Assembly (NCBI GenBank): GCA_002205965.3
Contig: NADL03000594.1
Coordinates: 1,054,001-1,118,000 of the forward strand
Source of the DNA: Kappaphycus alvarezii
Lineage: Eukaryota; Rhodophyta; Florideophyceae; Gigartinales; Solieriaceae
Reading direction: 5' to 3'
Length of the DNA: 64,000 nucleotides
Shown: one piece after another, positions 42,606 through 55,160 of the stretch
Numbering within the stretch: position 1 is the first letter of the stretch
How the letters are laid out: each line of letters opens with the position of its first letter
Program-made: the position numbers and the translations under genes
Notes under the pieces: model-generated
Seen by the model: the letters and a program-made list of their open reading frames with translations, nothing else
The model's database searches: none
Told to the model about the DNA's origin: nothing

Positions 42606-45600
42606 ATGCAAAGTTTACCGATACCCAAGATTGCCAAGCTGGATCGTGCCAACTTTGCCCCCTGGCTGATCTCGATCCAAGCAGCAGCAGCATCTCTCCA
42701 GGCGAGAGAACATGTGAATCAAGACCCCGAACCGCCAATGGACCCGGCACAACTCCAAGCATTCCACGATCGCCGAGACATTCTGCTTGGAGCGCTCATC
42801 GATTCCATCCCCAGTGACATAGCCAACCTGGTCATACAGATTGACATCGTACCCACGCCCCACCAACTAATCAATGCGGTCACAACCTACCTGGACGCCA
42901 CAAGAGCCAGCGACCACTAGTACCTCAAGTCGATGGCAGAGAACACCCGCTTCACCGATTATATGGACGTTGCAGCATACGTGACCAAGCACGAGGCTCT
43001 TCGAGCACAGATACTGGCCGCAAAATACCCGGACATAGCAGACCCCCAGACAACAGTTTCCTTCCTCATTGAAGGACTCCGCCACAACCCAAGACTTTCA
43101 CATATCGGCCTCCAAATGCTCACCACCAACAAGCCCATCGACACAAAGAACTTCGTCCACAAATTCAACGAGTACAGCACATTCATCCCAAGTACTACTG
43201 CAGGTCCGAGCCATACCAGCCATCCTCTATCTGTGGGCACCCACCGAGACATGCTAGCAGACATGCTCAGGCAAGTGAAGGAGCTCCGCCAAGACACCAA
43301 GCCTCCTCCCCGCAAGAATTTCAAACCATGCCAACACCACATCTCACTCGGCTTCGTGACCCCGCGCCACTCCGACGAGCTCTGCCGCGGCCCCAACCAC
43401 CCGCGAAACAAAAAAGCCAAAACAAGTGCCAAGGAAGCGAGCGTCAACTACTCGCAGCTCACCAGGGAGATCCACCAGCTCATGACCGAAAGCGACGACG
43501 AAAGCATGCACACCGCTAACGACACTGAAATTAAGTTCTACTACTTGGACTCCGGGGCACACCCAACTCTGCTCACAAAACCCACTCCCACAATGAAATC
43601 CCTCCCCCGACCTGTTCCCACCTCAGTCGCCACTAATCATTACTCAATATGCACACATGCCGGCCCCACAATCATCCAGCCCACGCAGAGTAAGCCTCTC
43701 TGTCTATTCGCCCTCTCCAACCCATCCCTACAGCACAATCTCCTCTCTGTGCGTTCCATTACCAAGCGTTACGGCCCCGTCCTCGAACCGGACATAGCCT
43801 TCCTCACCCGACGAGACCACCGCGGCCATGACCCCCCGAGAATCATCGCCAAGGCACCGTGGAATAAGGACCTCCAAGGCTACATACTCCGTGAAGAACC
43901 TGCGAATGCCAAGATAGTCAACATTCACAAACACCTAAGCCGTAAATCGAAACCACGAACAACCGCACCACAGCGTGCTCCGATAGCCAAACCGAAACCC
44001 ACTCCTCCAACAACACAGAAACAGGCCACAACCACACAACACAAACCACGCAGACTCATCAGCACCAACCAGCCCCCACCCACAAGGCCCTTGAACCCGG
44101 CCCCACTGCCAAGTAAACCAAACACGCGATTAGCCAAAGCAATCCACCATTGGCACATAACCCTCAACCATGCCCCCCCTCGAGCACTTCAACAAATGGC
44201 CAAAGAAAAGACCATACCCAACCTACCCCCCATACTCACAGAACCCCCACCCAGGATCACCTGCACCCCCTGCCGCCATGCGAAACTAACAAAAGCCCCC
44301 CATCGACCCAACAAAAAACATTACGCCGTCGGCAGGTACACCAGCTCGGACACGTGTGGCCCAATCCACCCAACCACCAAGCACGGCAGCAAGCTCTTCC
44401 TCACGTTCATCGATGCAGAGAGCCGCTACCTACATGTATACTTCCTGGCTGCACGCCACCAAGTTGGCTGGTTCACACGCCTCCACATAGCACACCTCCG
44501 CACCAATAAGGGCTCGCCACCCCAAACAGTTCGCGTCGACAATGCAAAAGAGTTTACAACCAAAGCGATCAAAGACTTCCTCAGCACGCAGGACACCCAA
44601 CTTAAATCCAGAACGCCATACCAGCCCCAAGAAAATAGCCGGGCCGAACGAATCAATCTAACACTGCTCAACGCCACAAGGGCAGCCCTCTCAACAGCCA
44701 AACTCCCCGACCAATTCTGGGAGGACGCCCTCCAAGATGCGACGCACAAGTACAACATTATGCGACACTCCTCCACGAACAAGGCTCCCTACACCCTCTG
44801 GCACGGCAACCCACCACCCCGCATGAAACTACACATTTTCGGTCAACTGGGACACATCCCCATCCACAAACCAAAAACTAAACTAGAACCAAGAGCCCAA
44901 CTGGTCCGCTATATGTGTCCGATAGATGAGAATATCATAAGAGTTTGGAACCCGCAAACAAACTCATACCACAGTGCCCGAGCGGCCGATTCCCGGCCGT
45001 ACGACCCCCAACAGGACCCCCATCTCACGACATCGGTTGCACTAGCCACTACACCGCAGCGCCTTCCAGACCCACCGCAAACAACAGCCCAGGTCCGCAC
45101 ATATGCCGACGCTAACCAATGGGCCCGCGCTCACGACAAGGAACTGGACACACTGGAAAGGGAGCAAACATTCAGATGGGTTCACAACAGCAAAATCCCA
45201 AGATCGGCCAGAATCATACCACTCAAGATGTCCTACCGTTACAAGCATGGACCGCACCTAGACATCGAGCGAAAAGCGCGCTGCTCGGTCCGAGGAGATC
45301 GAATGCAGCCATACCTTCACTACGAACCCAACCACACCTCCTCTTACATGGCAGAGAAAAACCACTGTCAGGCTCCTCCTCGCCATCGCCTTCCACCACC
45401 AATGGCACCTCGGCCATTTCGATATCACCGCGGCCTATCTCCACGAACCCTATGCATACGACAAACCCGTGTTTGTGCGGGAACAACCACGCTTCGATGG
45501 CACCATCAAGCACCCCGGCCAATCCGGGCTCCTCCTACGCAACCTGTATGGTACTCCACCTGCCGCCTTCAACTACTTCAAGGGCCTAGCCAGCCATCTC

Positions 45601-46806
45601 ACAGAGCACGGGTATAGGCAGAGCGACGCTGACCCCTGCCTGTTCCACAAAACAACCAATGGAGAGCCCATACTCATTGCCATTAGTATGGACGACTTCA
45701 TGCCAGTGTCACCATCTCCAAAGCTTATCGAAGAACTGTTCAAACCCCTCCAAAAGAAATACAACATAACCAATCTCGGGCACCCGACGACATACTTGAA
45801 ATGGCACATCAACAAAACCACCAGCGGAGACATCCACCTGTCTCAACCCCATGTCATACAGAACCTCCTCCACAAAACCAGACTCACCCAAACCAAACCA
45901 CGAAGCACACCAGTACCCGAAAACACAAATTGAAAAGAAGCCCTCAAATCCCCACAACTCAGCAACACAGCAAAGAAGCACTTCCTAACCCTCATTGGCG
46001 ACTTACGCTACCTGACCGACAGCTCCCGCCCCGATATTCAATTCGCAGTCAATAAGTTAGCGGAAAAAATGCATCAACCCACATCACAGCACTACAATAT
46101 CCTACGATGGCTCATCCAGTACCTCAGCTGGACGCAAAACCATGGCATCCTCTATCGCAATGGCAGGCATCTCCAGACCAAGGGATATCCTATTACCTCC
46201 TACAGCGACTCAGACTACGCAAACGACAAAGATCGCAAGTCAAGATCAGGTATTGTACACACGGCGTGGGGATCCCCCATAGCTTGGTCCAGCAGCAAGC
46301 AGTCTATCGTCGCCAAATCAACGTGTGAAGCGGAATACGTCGCTGGCTCCGACGCCGTCGTACAAGCGCTTTGGCTGCAACGGCTCCTTGCAGACTGCTG
46401 TTTTCCAGCCAGTCGCCCGTCAAAGCTCCTGATGGATAACCCGTCCGCCATTAGTGTGGCTAACAGCCAATCGCCGACCAAAAGACGGAAGCTTATCGAC
46501 GTAGCTCATCACCATCTGGCCGACAATGTCGCCAAAGGCAAAATCACAGTCAACTATGTACCTTCCCCTCACAACTCAGCAGATATGCTAACAAAAGCTC
46601 TCGGCAAAACGAAAATAGCCCAACACACAGCCCAACTACGTATCCAACCCCTGCCCGCCATTGACACTAGCACAAGGACCAGCCACAGCCTCACGACCAC
46701 TCCGCCGCACAGTTCCGACCTCGATCGCCCATTTTCACCCGGGACTGACGAAGGAACCAAGAAGCCAAAAGCAAAACGGGAATCGAGGTCGAAATCAACG
46801 AAGTAA
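42606..46806 (+). pseudogene. Copia Gag-Pol polyprotein, three lesions
   Basis: The start is the ATG at 42606 (IPKIAKLDRANFAPW, the usual Copia Gag opening); the frame is open further upstream without an ATG. A TAG at 42918-42920 interrupts Gag in frame. Then follow Gag (ALRAQILAAKYPDI), the protease active site YYLDSGAHPTLL at about 43548, the GAG-pre-integrase HWHITLNH and CTPC zinc-binding pair near 44147-44275, and integrase (SSDTCGPI; RVDNAKEF; YQPQENSRAERIN = D,D,E). RT comes next, with ITAAYLHEPYA and SMDDFMPV in place of the usual Y-V-D-D. RNase H ends it (YSDSDYANDKDRKSRSG, STCEAEYVAGSD). The frame shifts by one base near 45355, in an A-run, and a TGA stands at 45931-45933. The catalytic triads are otherwise preserved. 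The reading frame ends inside the 3' LTR. Confidence 0.92.
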
Positions 46807-46901
46807 CCAAGACAGCCTGTCCTCAAAGCAAAGCGATATAAAAAGCCGCCGTCGATTCTAGCGTAAGAAAAATAAAGAGGCCATCGGTCCTCGTTCCGTC
46901 A
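46746..46901 (+). repeat. 3' LTR of Copia element (106 or 156 bp)
   Basis: By alignment with the 5' LTR the last 106 bp (46796-46901) match at 101 positions, but that copy starts CA in place of TG. A second match to the LTR start (TGACGAAGGAACCAAGA) lies 50 bp further upstream at 46746. A 156-bp 3' LTR with a 50-bp deletion between short repeats (ACGAAG-x-AACCAAGA) in the 5' LTR explains both observations. Confidence 0.75.
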
Positions 46902-46906
46902 ATCTC

Positions 46907-47560
46907 GACTGTTACATGTTGTCGGTGATGTACTGTACGCGAAGAGCTAAGATACTCAAACCCAGGATGTACTGTATGGTACTATAACAGGCATTACAGT
47001 GCGCTACCAAGTACAGTACAATTTGGAAACGCTTCAACCGCGGTCGAGCCAGTGAACAGAATGAGTGGCTTGCTGTAGCCTGAAGGTTTCGCAAGGGCAA
47101 ACATGTCGAATCATAGATTAATCGGGGCTGATTGTGACGACCATTTGGGACAATGCTTAGATTGCACCAGTGAACGAAAGGGCACGAGCGGGAGAGGGGT
47201 CTGAAGAATGGAGCGGAATTGAACATGTATCGGGATCAAGTTGTAGGCTATAAATCCCATCATGAAAACGGTTCACGGAAGGAGAAATTGAAGGGGCAGA
47301 GGATGAATGAATAAAAAACAGAACGCTTGACTATACCAGTCTCACTTGTTAATGTCTCGTTTACCGGACAGGGTGCGCCTGCTGTCTCATTGAGCGATGA
47401 AGTACAGAAAGGCTCGGGTTTACGCCAATTACGTAACCGACAACACGCTCCGGGATCCTACCGATCCCAATCTGACCGACACATGTCTTCTAAGGTGGTC
47501 TGCGAGCGCCGCGCACTTAATACTATATGCAAGCTTACATCTACATACCATGCTTAATTC
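46907..47560. other. Unrecognised, rich in TACTGTA words
   Basis: Minus frame 46912-47226 (104 codons) has no recognised similarity. The sequence between 46925 and 47015 contains several copies of TACTGTA/TACAGTA. Confidence 0.35.
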
Positions 47561-47563
47561 CCT

Positions 47564-47719
47564 AGGGGAAAAATGGCGTCACTAGCATTTTAGGGAGCGT
47601 AGTTTCTTCCCCATTACTGTGTCAGTATACCGTTTTTGAGTCGATTGTGGTTTTCTGGAAAACCATGGGATAGATCGGATATATCTTCCAAGAGTAAAAG
47701 ACCCAAAAACTTTTCCCCT
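47564..47719. mobile_element. MITE-like repeat, copy C (156 bp, TIR AGGGGAAAA)
   Basis: The ends are inverted: AGGGGAAAAA at the left and CTTTTCCCCT at the right. The core (GAGCGTAG...CCCATTACTGTGTC...TTTTGAGTCGATTG...ACCATGGGATAGATCGGAT) matches the two segments inside the LINE at 31.8 and 32.3 kb. No coding capacity. The target duplication is not clear. This is the only copy with both inverted ends, so it best shows the element's true limits. Confidence 0.7.
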
Positions 47720-50700
47720 GTAGGAAATGACCCTACTTTCATATGTTGAAAGATTCAGCGCACAAGTGTTTCTTTCTCTCTTCCTTCGTCAGTGTCGTGC
47801 TCTTGTAACTCCTAGTTGCTTTGTACAATTTCATCTGATTGTAACTATAGAGCTCAAAGTAGTAAACTAGGGAATGGGTTTTGGGCTTCTTCCTGTCCTT
47901 GATGCTTGTCTTCCTTCCACGGTCCATTGCGACCTTGAGCGCTAGGGAACATGTAAATTCGATTTCCTGTGGCATTCATAACGAGAAAGGGGCTAAAGTA
48001 GAGTCAGGCAGGGTTGTACAGGGCCCTGTAATACGGGGTGCCATTTGCCAGCGTTCGTCCGTGTGTACAGAAGAAGAATCTCCCGGATTCAATTAACATA
48101 CAGATCTAGACTTGTCGGAAAGTTAATTGGCTTCATCCATAATAGGTCGCCTTAGCCACTCAATTAAAAGCATGTTGAATTGTGTTTCAGGTCAATGCTT
48201 CAGCTCAAGTCAACGTACTTCAGCATAGGTCAAGTAGCATCAGCACAAGTCGCCGTTCTCTTCCCTCCGCCTCTCGATAAATTAAAATGTGATCCTCTCT
48301 GTAGATTCTCGGCAGAGACTCTCTCAATACAACGCTGTAATTAATTACAGTCTATAAAAGATTTTCAAGGGCTTCATAAGCATCCCAAATTAATGTACAT
48401 TAGGAGTAAGTAGAGAAAGTCACCGAGACTAATGCTTCAAACCTTGCCATAGTAGAATAATCCCCTTTCTTGTTTCTGCGGTTCAGTTTCTACACACCCC
48501 TGGAAGTTCGATTCTAGCTTTAATCCCTCCGAATTAATTTGTAATATCCCATGCTCCTGGACTTTCGTCCTCTTCCTGGCCGTCGTTTTCGTCCTCGTCG
48601 AAAGAAAAAAATTTTCATTGCTACGAGCAGTGCAGTCTCAGAAATCCTAATTTGTTCAACCTTAATTTTTCCTTTGGTCTTCCCCAAGTAATCCGCTGCC
48701 TTGCCCTATACATACCCCTCACATTGCATCAGATATATTAATACTCAACAAGACATCACCAGACTGACAGAAAATTCCTTCTCTGCACACCGCGGCTAGC
48801 CCTCGTCTCTCTATTCACACTGCCAAATTCATCACAAAAAGCATCAGAAATACTGTATCCTGATTCATGTAAGTTGCTTTGGTGGCAAAGCGCTCCCTTA
48901 TAACTGAATGTACTGAGTACTGTTGATCTAAGCGGCTCTTTAAGCCCCTTCCCGGCCTGTCTCTTGTTCGCCCCCAGCTTAGGGTTATATCGGCATTTTT
49001 GCTTCTGTGCTGATTAAATGCTGGGACATGATGCAGTGGTGCAATGATAGGGTTAGTGCGATTCGAAGTAGAAGGAGAGTGTGTAAAAGGAAGAGCAACT
49101 TGGGGATGGTTTTGGCCAGGTTGTCCCGCCCTACCCTTTTTTTCGTGATTTCTGTCGAAGGGACGTTGACTTTAAATATCTACGGAAAGAACTTAATACC
49201 ATCTCCCCAAGGGTATTCAGACATCCCTGTGGCGAGTAATTGTAGCCGGATGCTGAAGCTAGGTCTATGCAATTAAGGGTCGGAGGCCGGAGGCGCAGTC
49301 TGGGCTGGAGCCTGCTACAAAAGGAAATAGGGAACCAAAAGGTTAGCGAGGCTTGAGTGGTTTAGGCGCTGCTTGATTTGTGCTCGTCTACTACTTTTAC
49401 AAGATGCAAAATACAAAAAAACTTTCTTATACTGAATCAATGGTGATTCACCTGAGTCTCTTCGTAACCAGTTTGGTGACATTCACTGCCACCAAATATG
49501 TGTTCTTTATGTGTCCAACATCAACCGTATTTGTTAATTCTCTCTAATTGTACCCTTTAGCTCTAAATACTTGAATATAACGAGTATCCCACAAATTTGG
49601 GCTTCACACAACACACAATTAAAGACATAAGAACAGATAAAGTGGAAGATGACGGAGGGACAATGACTTACATTGTGTCATAGGGGCTGTTACAGTATTT
49701 AGGGCGCATATGCACATAGAGGTAAAGCAAACGTAGCTCACTCAAATAAAACGCGTAAGCAAGGGATTCCACGAAGTCATTTACTCAATCTCAAACATCC
49801 TTCCATATCTTCCACATTTGCAAAGGGCACAGAGAATTGATTTTTGTAACTCCTCAGGTCTTAGAAAGACTCATTTAATACATGACAATACAGGGAAGGA
49901 TCACATTACAACAGAACCTATCCGTATCGAAGCTACTGTGCCAACGCCGCATGGCTTCTCGCTATTAGGACACTGTAGTCTGGGTTAGATCCTGTGTGTA
50001 TCGACCTCACTACTCCAGATCCGAGGTGCTCACCTCTAGGTAAATGGCGGCCGTTATGCCGGCAGATCTCGTTTTAATAGTCAGCTAGACGCGATTTAAA
50101 GGACTCTGTTTGTCCGTGATGGAGGTATGAGCGAAATTGTTTCGCTTATCAACAGATCCTCGATAGATCGACAACAAACCATGGGAAAACCTATACTGAT
50201 AAAATGGTTCTCCATATTCGATCTTATGCAATAATTTCACGAGGTCTGTGAGCTGCATCTTTGGTGCAGTACACTTCCTACGTGGGCTACGGTGCGCGAA
50301 ATTTCTATTCGTCGGTACCCCTTTCTTGAAGTTTTTCGAGAAAAAATGACTCAATCAAACTGATTCTTGGGAAGGATGCTTGTTTCATAAAACAATGTAA
50401 AGGAGCAGTTTTTAGTTCAATCCAGAACATTTTAGCTTAAATACTTGAAAAAAGGCTACTAAAAAGGAATTAAATTGCTGTACAGCGATCTGACGACCAA
50501 GTTTATTAGGGCCCACTCAGAGCACAGTAAAAAGCCTGCAATTACTCTATTAGATCCATTTAAGCACATCATCTGTAAGTGTATGTCTACAGAAACTCTC
50601 CCTACCGAAATTGGGGGTGTTTTTCGACGTTTTTACGCGAAGCATCGTAAGTGCTGCACTGCATTGGAGCTCAGATAGTGTTTTATGGAAGAATAGGCTC

Positions 50701-52385
50701 GGATTGGCACTGAAATTTGCTATAATCTCGTTCAAAATATGAGGTTTCGTTACGCGGGAATCTGAGAGGCTTGTGTAGGGGAGATTGTCCATTGAAATCA
50801 TTGTTTTACGCCGTCAGATTGAAGTTAACTGGACTTAAGAGGTACACAGTGTATAGTAATTTTCACCCTCTGAGCTAGCCTTTCTTTGAAATATTTTAGG
50901 TTTTAATTATTGTATTAAACTGAATATTTGCTCTTTTATATCGGGTTTTGAGTTATTTTTTCTCCCAAAAAATCAGCTCGATTGCATTATCGTTGCTGGA
51001 AAAAAAGGAAAATGGGTACTGCCGTGTGAGAATTTCGTGCACTGTATAACGGTCGATAGCGGAGATTACTGTCAAAATTAATTGTGAAGTTAGTTTGAAG
51101 CACCCTTTTGGTGATAAAATCAATTTATCCCCGTTTCATTTTACAATAAGTATTACGTGAGACACATTTTATGTAAAAGAACAATTACTTACTGATTGCG
51201 CTCCCTACTCAGGAAGGTTGATAGGTCGGAGAAAATGAATGTCCGAAGGCGCACCTGATTACGGGGATTTTTTGAGGAATAATTCGAAGAGGTATTATGC
51301 GAAAGACAGCTCGGCGAATTTTCATTGAGGAGGAAGCGGATGAGGCGGATAGGGGACTATGTAGATGATATTAAGGAAAAAATGAAGAAAAAGTTCTCCC
51401 CCGAGCCCATCAACATAGCACGTATGACAAGTAAGTAAGGATCGGAATAAATAGACGAAAAATATGGTTGAAACGATGGAAAAAAGGAGCTCAATGACGA
51501 GGAATAAGTGAAACGACCGGAAGGGACTACGCAGGGCTCTTAAATTTCGAGAAATATTGTAGACGGAATGTTTGGATACCATTTCAATCGCGAGGATTTG
51601 GAGGGCTAGATATGTTCCTTTATATTCCGTTGAGTCTCTGCATTACATAAGAATTATTCATGTGCATCGATGCATTATGTAGGATTTTTAGATTTCCAAA
51701 ACAGTATTTGTGCTGATTAAAATACTTCCTCCAAAATATATCAAACAAGTGCGGAGTTAACATTGTTTCTCAACATTTAGTTGCTCTCTGAATCAGAAGA
51801 GAAGTTGAAGTATCTGGCCCTTCGAAGTTTCTGACTAGAGCACAGTCTTCACTTTACACTTCCCAAAGCAGCTTTGGAAACAGACTACTTTCATTTTGGG
51901 TGTTTGCCTTTGAGACTTACCAAATTGTACCCAAAACTTTAGTCAGGTCAGAATTAAATCATCATTCAGGTACATTAATTGAGTTTAAGCACCATGAATA
52001 ATCTAAGCTATAAAAGTGGATTTAACTGAAAAGAACGTGGTAGCAGACAGTCATAGACACGAAAAGTCTCCGCAGACCTTACAGAAGCTCCTTCCTGCTG
52101 AATTCAAACTCTAGCAGGAACAGATAGCAAAATGATGAGATAATACTGAGGACAATATGCGTACTGGAATTTTTTCTTTACTGAAGTAACAAAAATTTGA
52201 TATAAGATAGTGGCAAAGACTCATATCGCAGCATTTTCTCTTGCATCTCGATTTGGATCAAACGGCGGACTCTATTTGACTCAAAATATATGAAACTATT
52301 TCTTCGTTGCTCAAATACCACTCTATGAACGGCTTTATGAGAAGTTGTGCCACTATATCGCTAGTTGCACAGCAATTCACACGAA
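47720..52385. other. AT-rich, no recognised gene
   Basis: Frames at 47739-47975 (minus), 49007-49276 (plus), 50085-50354 (minus), 50475-50678 (plus) and 51322-51582 (minus) match nothing I know. Around 48173-48377 the sequence resembles an LTR (TGTTG start, imperfect TTCAGC-x-x-x-GTCA repeats) but lacks a clean target duplication. Confidence 0.4.
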
Positions 52386-52390
52386 TAATG

Positions 52391-53082
52391 TGTAGTAATA
52401 TGGCCCTTGAGGACCACGCACCAGGTGGGTAGTTTCGGAAGCTGGCGCTTCCGCAGGAGACCAGTCTAGGAGGCCTAGACAGCTACGTGGTAGTAGCGGG
52501 GTAGAGCGACATAGGTCGCGCTCGATAGGCGTAGGAGGATGCCCTGCAGTCCTCCAGGATCTTTCTCTGGGGACTGAAGGATGGGAAAACGGTGGGTAAA
52601 GGATAGGGTAGGCAGTCCTACTCCGGGACTGGCCAAGTAAAAGGGTAGCCACGACTACTCCGGCCGCGCGATAAAGGGGTAGCGCCGACTACTCCGGCCG
52701 CACGCTAGAAGGGTCTAGCTGTAGTGATCCTTGCAGCGCTAAGTTTGCCGGTCACAAACTAGGAGTCCTAGTTAAGGTTGAACTTCCAGACTACTCTGGT
52801 CACGGAAATAAAAAGGTAACTTGGGCTCGGGGTTTTTTTGTTTATAGTTTACTGTGGACGGCCTAGGGTGGTGACACCCTAAGTAGATTAGGACGGCGCC
52901 ACCTAGTGTGGCACTGTCAGCTAGACTAGTCTTACAGTAATTACTAAAATAAAGGAATAATTGGGGAATTAAAAGTAATTGCAAAGCAACTACACGTGGC
53001 CCTACTGGCCCGGGACAGGAGAGCCTGTCCTTAGTTGTAGGTAGCCTATGCGCGCGCGAAAAATAACGGCCAGGTTCCCACA
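52391..53082. mobile_element. Solo LTR (692 bp) with TAATG target duplication
   Basis: Starts TGTAGTAATATGG and ends AGGTTCCCACA, flanked on both sides by TAATG (52386-52390 and 53083-53087). It is much more GC-rich than its surroundings and contains no coding region. Inside is a tandem repeat around 52636-52712 in which GACTACTCCGGCCGC occurs twice about 35 bp apart. No internal region or partner LTR lies nearby, so it is a recombination product. The orientation is not determined. Confidence 0.85.
52636..52712 (+). repeat. Imperfect ~35-bp tandem repeat within solo LTR
   Basis: Two units of the form AAAGGGGTAGC-x-x-CGACTACTC followed by CGGCCGC; a third partial unit (GACTACTCTGG) lies about 130 bp further on. 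Repeats of this kind are common in LTR U3 regions. Confidence 0.7.
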
Positions 53083-53699
53083 TAATGCCCTCTTTGACGC
53101 TTTATTCCACATATTTATGCTTTATTGTCACATCTTTGCGTGAATGAAGACCTCTTTAGGTAAATAAGACTCTATAGTTGTACTAATTTACTTTCCTTGA
53201 TCTCATCTGTTCGCAGTCCAGATCGACTAAGAGATGTAGGATCCGTATTATAGAAGTTTTGCGCTTAATTAATCGGCATAACAAGCCTCGGAAGTCCAGA
53301 GCGAGAAAGATACCTGCTTGACAGTCCCCAATGAGATGAAACATTTTCCAAGGAGAAGTGAATTAAAAGTTGTAGATCTTCTGGGAGCTTGATTCTCTTC
53401 CGAATCTGAATCATCTTATGCGCATAAAATTGGTTGTTTTACTCTCTCAAGGCGAAGAAAAAACGTCTCAGTACCCTGCAAATACCGTAAAATTCCATCC
53501 AATGCGATAAAATGAACAAAAATATTTGCGGAAAGGTGAGGGCAGTGAATAGAGACCGTAGTTGTGATTTTGGTCGAGTTATTAATAGCGAAAAAGTAAC
53601 AAAAAACAGAGAAGCCATTGATATAGCGCCGTGTTCATATAATTTCGCGGTGGTGACTCAAATTACTGCCGAGATAACTCTTTATTTGTATTGAAATCG

Positions 53700-55060
53700 A
53701 TTTGCCTGAGGATATGACGAGTGATTGCTTTATTTATTGTGTCCATGGCAACAATTAAACTGCTGAATCTCCTTAAACACTGTACCCAGGAACATACCAA
53801 GTGAGCCAATTTACTTCACACCCAAATGCTTCGCTATCTTTTACATATCCTCCGACAATTCCTTGGCATTTCCCCTAGCAAGCATGATGTCATTTATGTC
53901 CAAAAACTGTTACACAGAGCCTCTGCGATACATGCAGATATATCAGCCTGCTTACAACTTTTGGCCTCCTAACTGAGTCCAATTTTGCGTGTCTTAGTCT
54001 TTTTGCCATAATTTTATGTCCATTTCCCGGGTTACTTCCTTATACTGCACAGGTATTCACGGTGATCCCTTTCTCTCCAGGAGTTGTTACCTTTTCGTTT
54101 TACACCTACTTGAAGGCCTTACCGATGAGCTGCGTAATACGTTCCTTAATTTAACTACACGAAAAAATCCTTAGGTTCAATCGGAAGGCATCTATGCACA
54201 GGCCATAGCATAATAAATAGTTTTGATAGAGATCTAGGACAAGGATTGCATCACGATTCAAGATTGTTTTCTCATTCTCATAGTATGGATGGAGGCAGGC
54301 CTCTATACATACAGTAAGTCCCATGGGTTTGTAGCGAGCAGATGGTTTCCATCTTGTTGCACTATGTAGGGCCACTCAATCTTTTTCAATCTTTCTAACC
54401 ACCCCGAGTTCGAAATCATGTAGTTGGGGGCTCTGGAGTCCAGTAGAAATGTGTGCATGTAACATTAATTTGTAATAACCTTCCCTTCCCCTTGGAAATC
54501 TGCTTAATCTCCGCTATTGAATTTTGGTTCACCATCCAATAACCCCCTACATAAAATATGAACAAGAAAAGTAGAATATGTGTAGTTGGGCTCAGTTTTT
54601 GCGGTGAGTAGTCTGTCAGCACCCTAGCGACCTTAGTCCTGACTCTCTCGTCGAAAAAGATGAAAATATTTGTACAAGCCCTCCATTTCTGTAATTTTCT
54701 CTTGAGATTATCAAATTTGGTGAAGGTGAAGAATTTTTGTCCCTCTTCTCCCACAAGTCTTGCGTTGCTGGTAAAGCAACACCTCTACTCCTGAAATCAG
54801 ACGTCAACTAAAGGCATTGATCCCCTCCATGCGTATTTTCCCTGCTCCGCTCATCAGATTCTCCTAGTATTCCTGCAAGAGAGTCCATTTTACTATTTTC
54901 GAATTCTGCGATCCAGGCTTAATCTGCGTTTATGAAATGAATGGCCAAATGAAGAAGACTTCTTGTCTTTGAAAGCTGCTAGTAAAATGGCATCTTGAAT
55001 ATTTTCTTCTACATTGCTCACCATTGCCTCCATTTAATTGAAGTTATTCTCTAAATAGTT
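53700..55060 (-). pseudogene. Ancient Copia Pol/Gag remnant, internally deleted
   Basis: On the minus strand near 53915-53770, LDINDIMLARGNAKELSEDM then KIAKHLGVK and IGSLGMFLGTVFKE are the RT Y-V-D-D-I/M motif and the following block. Near 54020, REMDIKLWQK and RLRHAKLDSV resemble the L-W-H-x-R-L-G-H pre-integrase motif. Near 55130-54970, IWSMKYAVKLIQECVNYLEN and MEAMVSNVEENIQDAILLAA fit a Copia Gag. The spacing is far too short for a complete element, so much of the integrase is gone. Stops occur every 10-30 codons. No LTRs could be assigned. Confidence 0.6.
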
Positions 55061-55160
55061 TACGCATTCCTGTATTAATTTAACTGCGTACTTCATTGAC
55101 CATATCTTTGCCTGAATCTGGACATTAATAGCTGCAATTAACACCGCGTAATTATCCTGG

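Larger units (their letters stand above)
42242..46901 (+). mobile_element. Ty1/Copia LTR retrotransposon, near-complete
   Basis: A 4,660-bp element bounded by TG...CA ends and a perfect 5-bp target duplication (ATCTC at 42237-42241 and 46902-46906). The LTRs are very short. The 5' LTR is followed at once by a primer-binding site GGTTATGGGC complementary to the anticodon region of initiator tRNA-Met. Gag-protease-integrase-RT-RNase H occupy one frame apart from three lesions (a TAG, one frameshift, a TGA). The order integrase before RT defines Copia. It inserted 62 bp after a LINE stop codon. Confidence 0.95.

Noticed and set aside
48173..48377. Possible second solo LTR (TGTTGAATTG start, AAGCA near both ends)
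   Set aside because: The apparent duplication is offset by one base and the end does not read CA. The boundaries are not convincing.
48500..48530. GTTCGATTC resembling a tRNA T-loop
   Set aside because: The flanking stems do not pair in tRNA geometry and no anticodon arm is found upstream.
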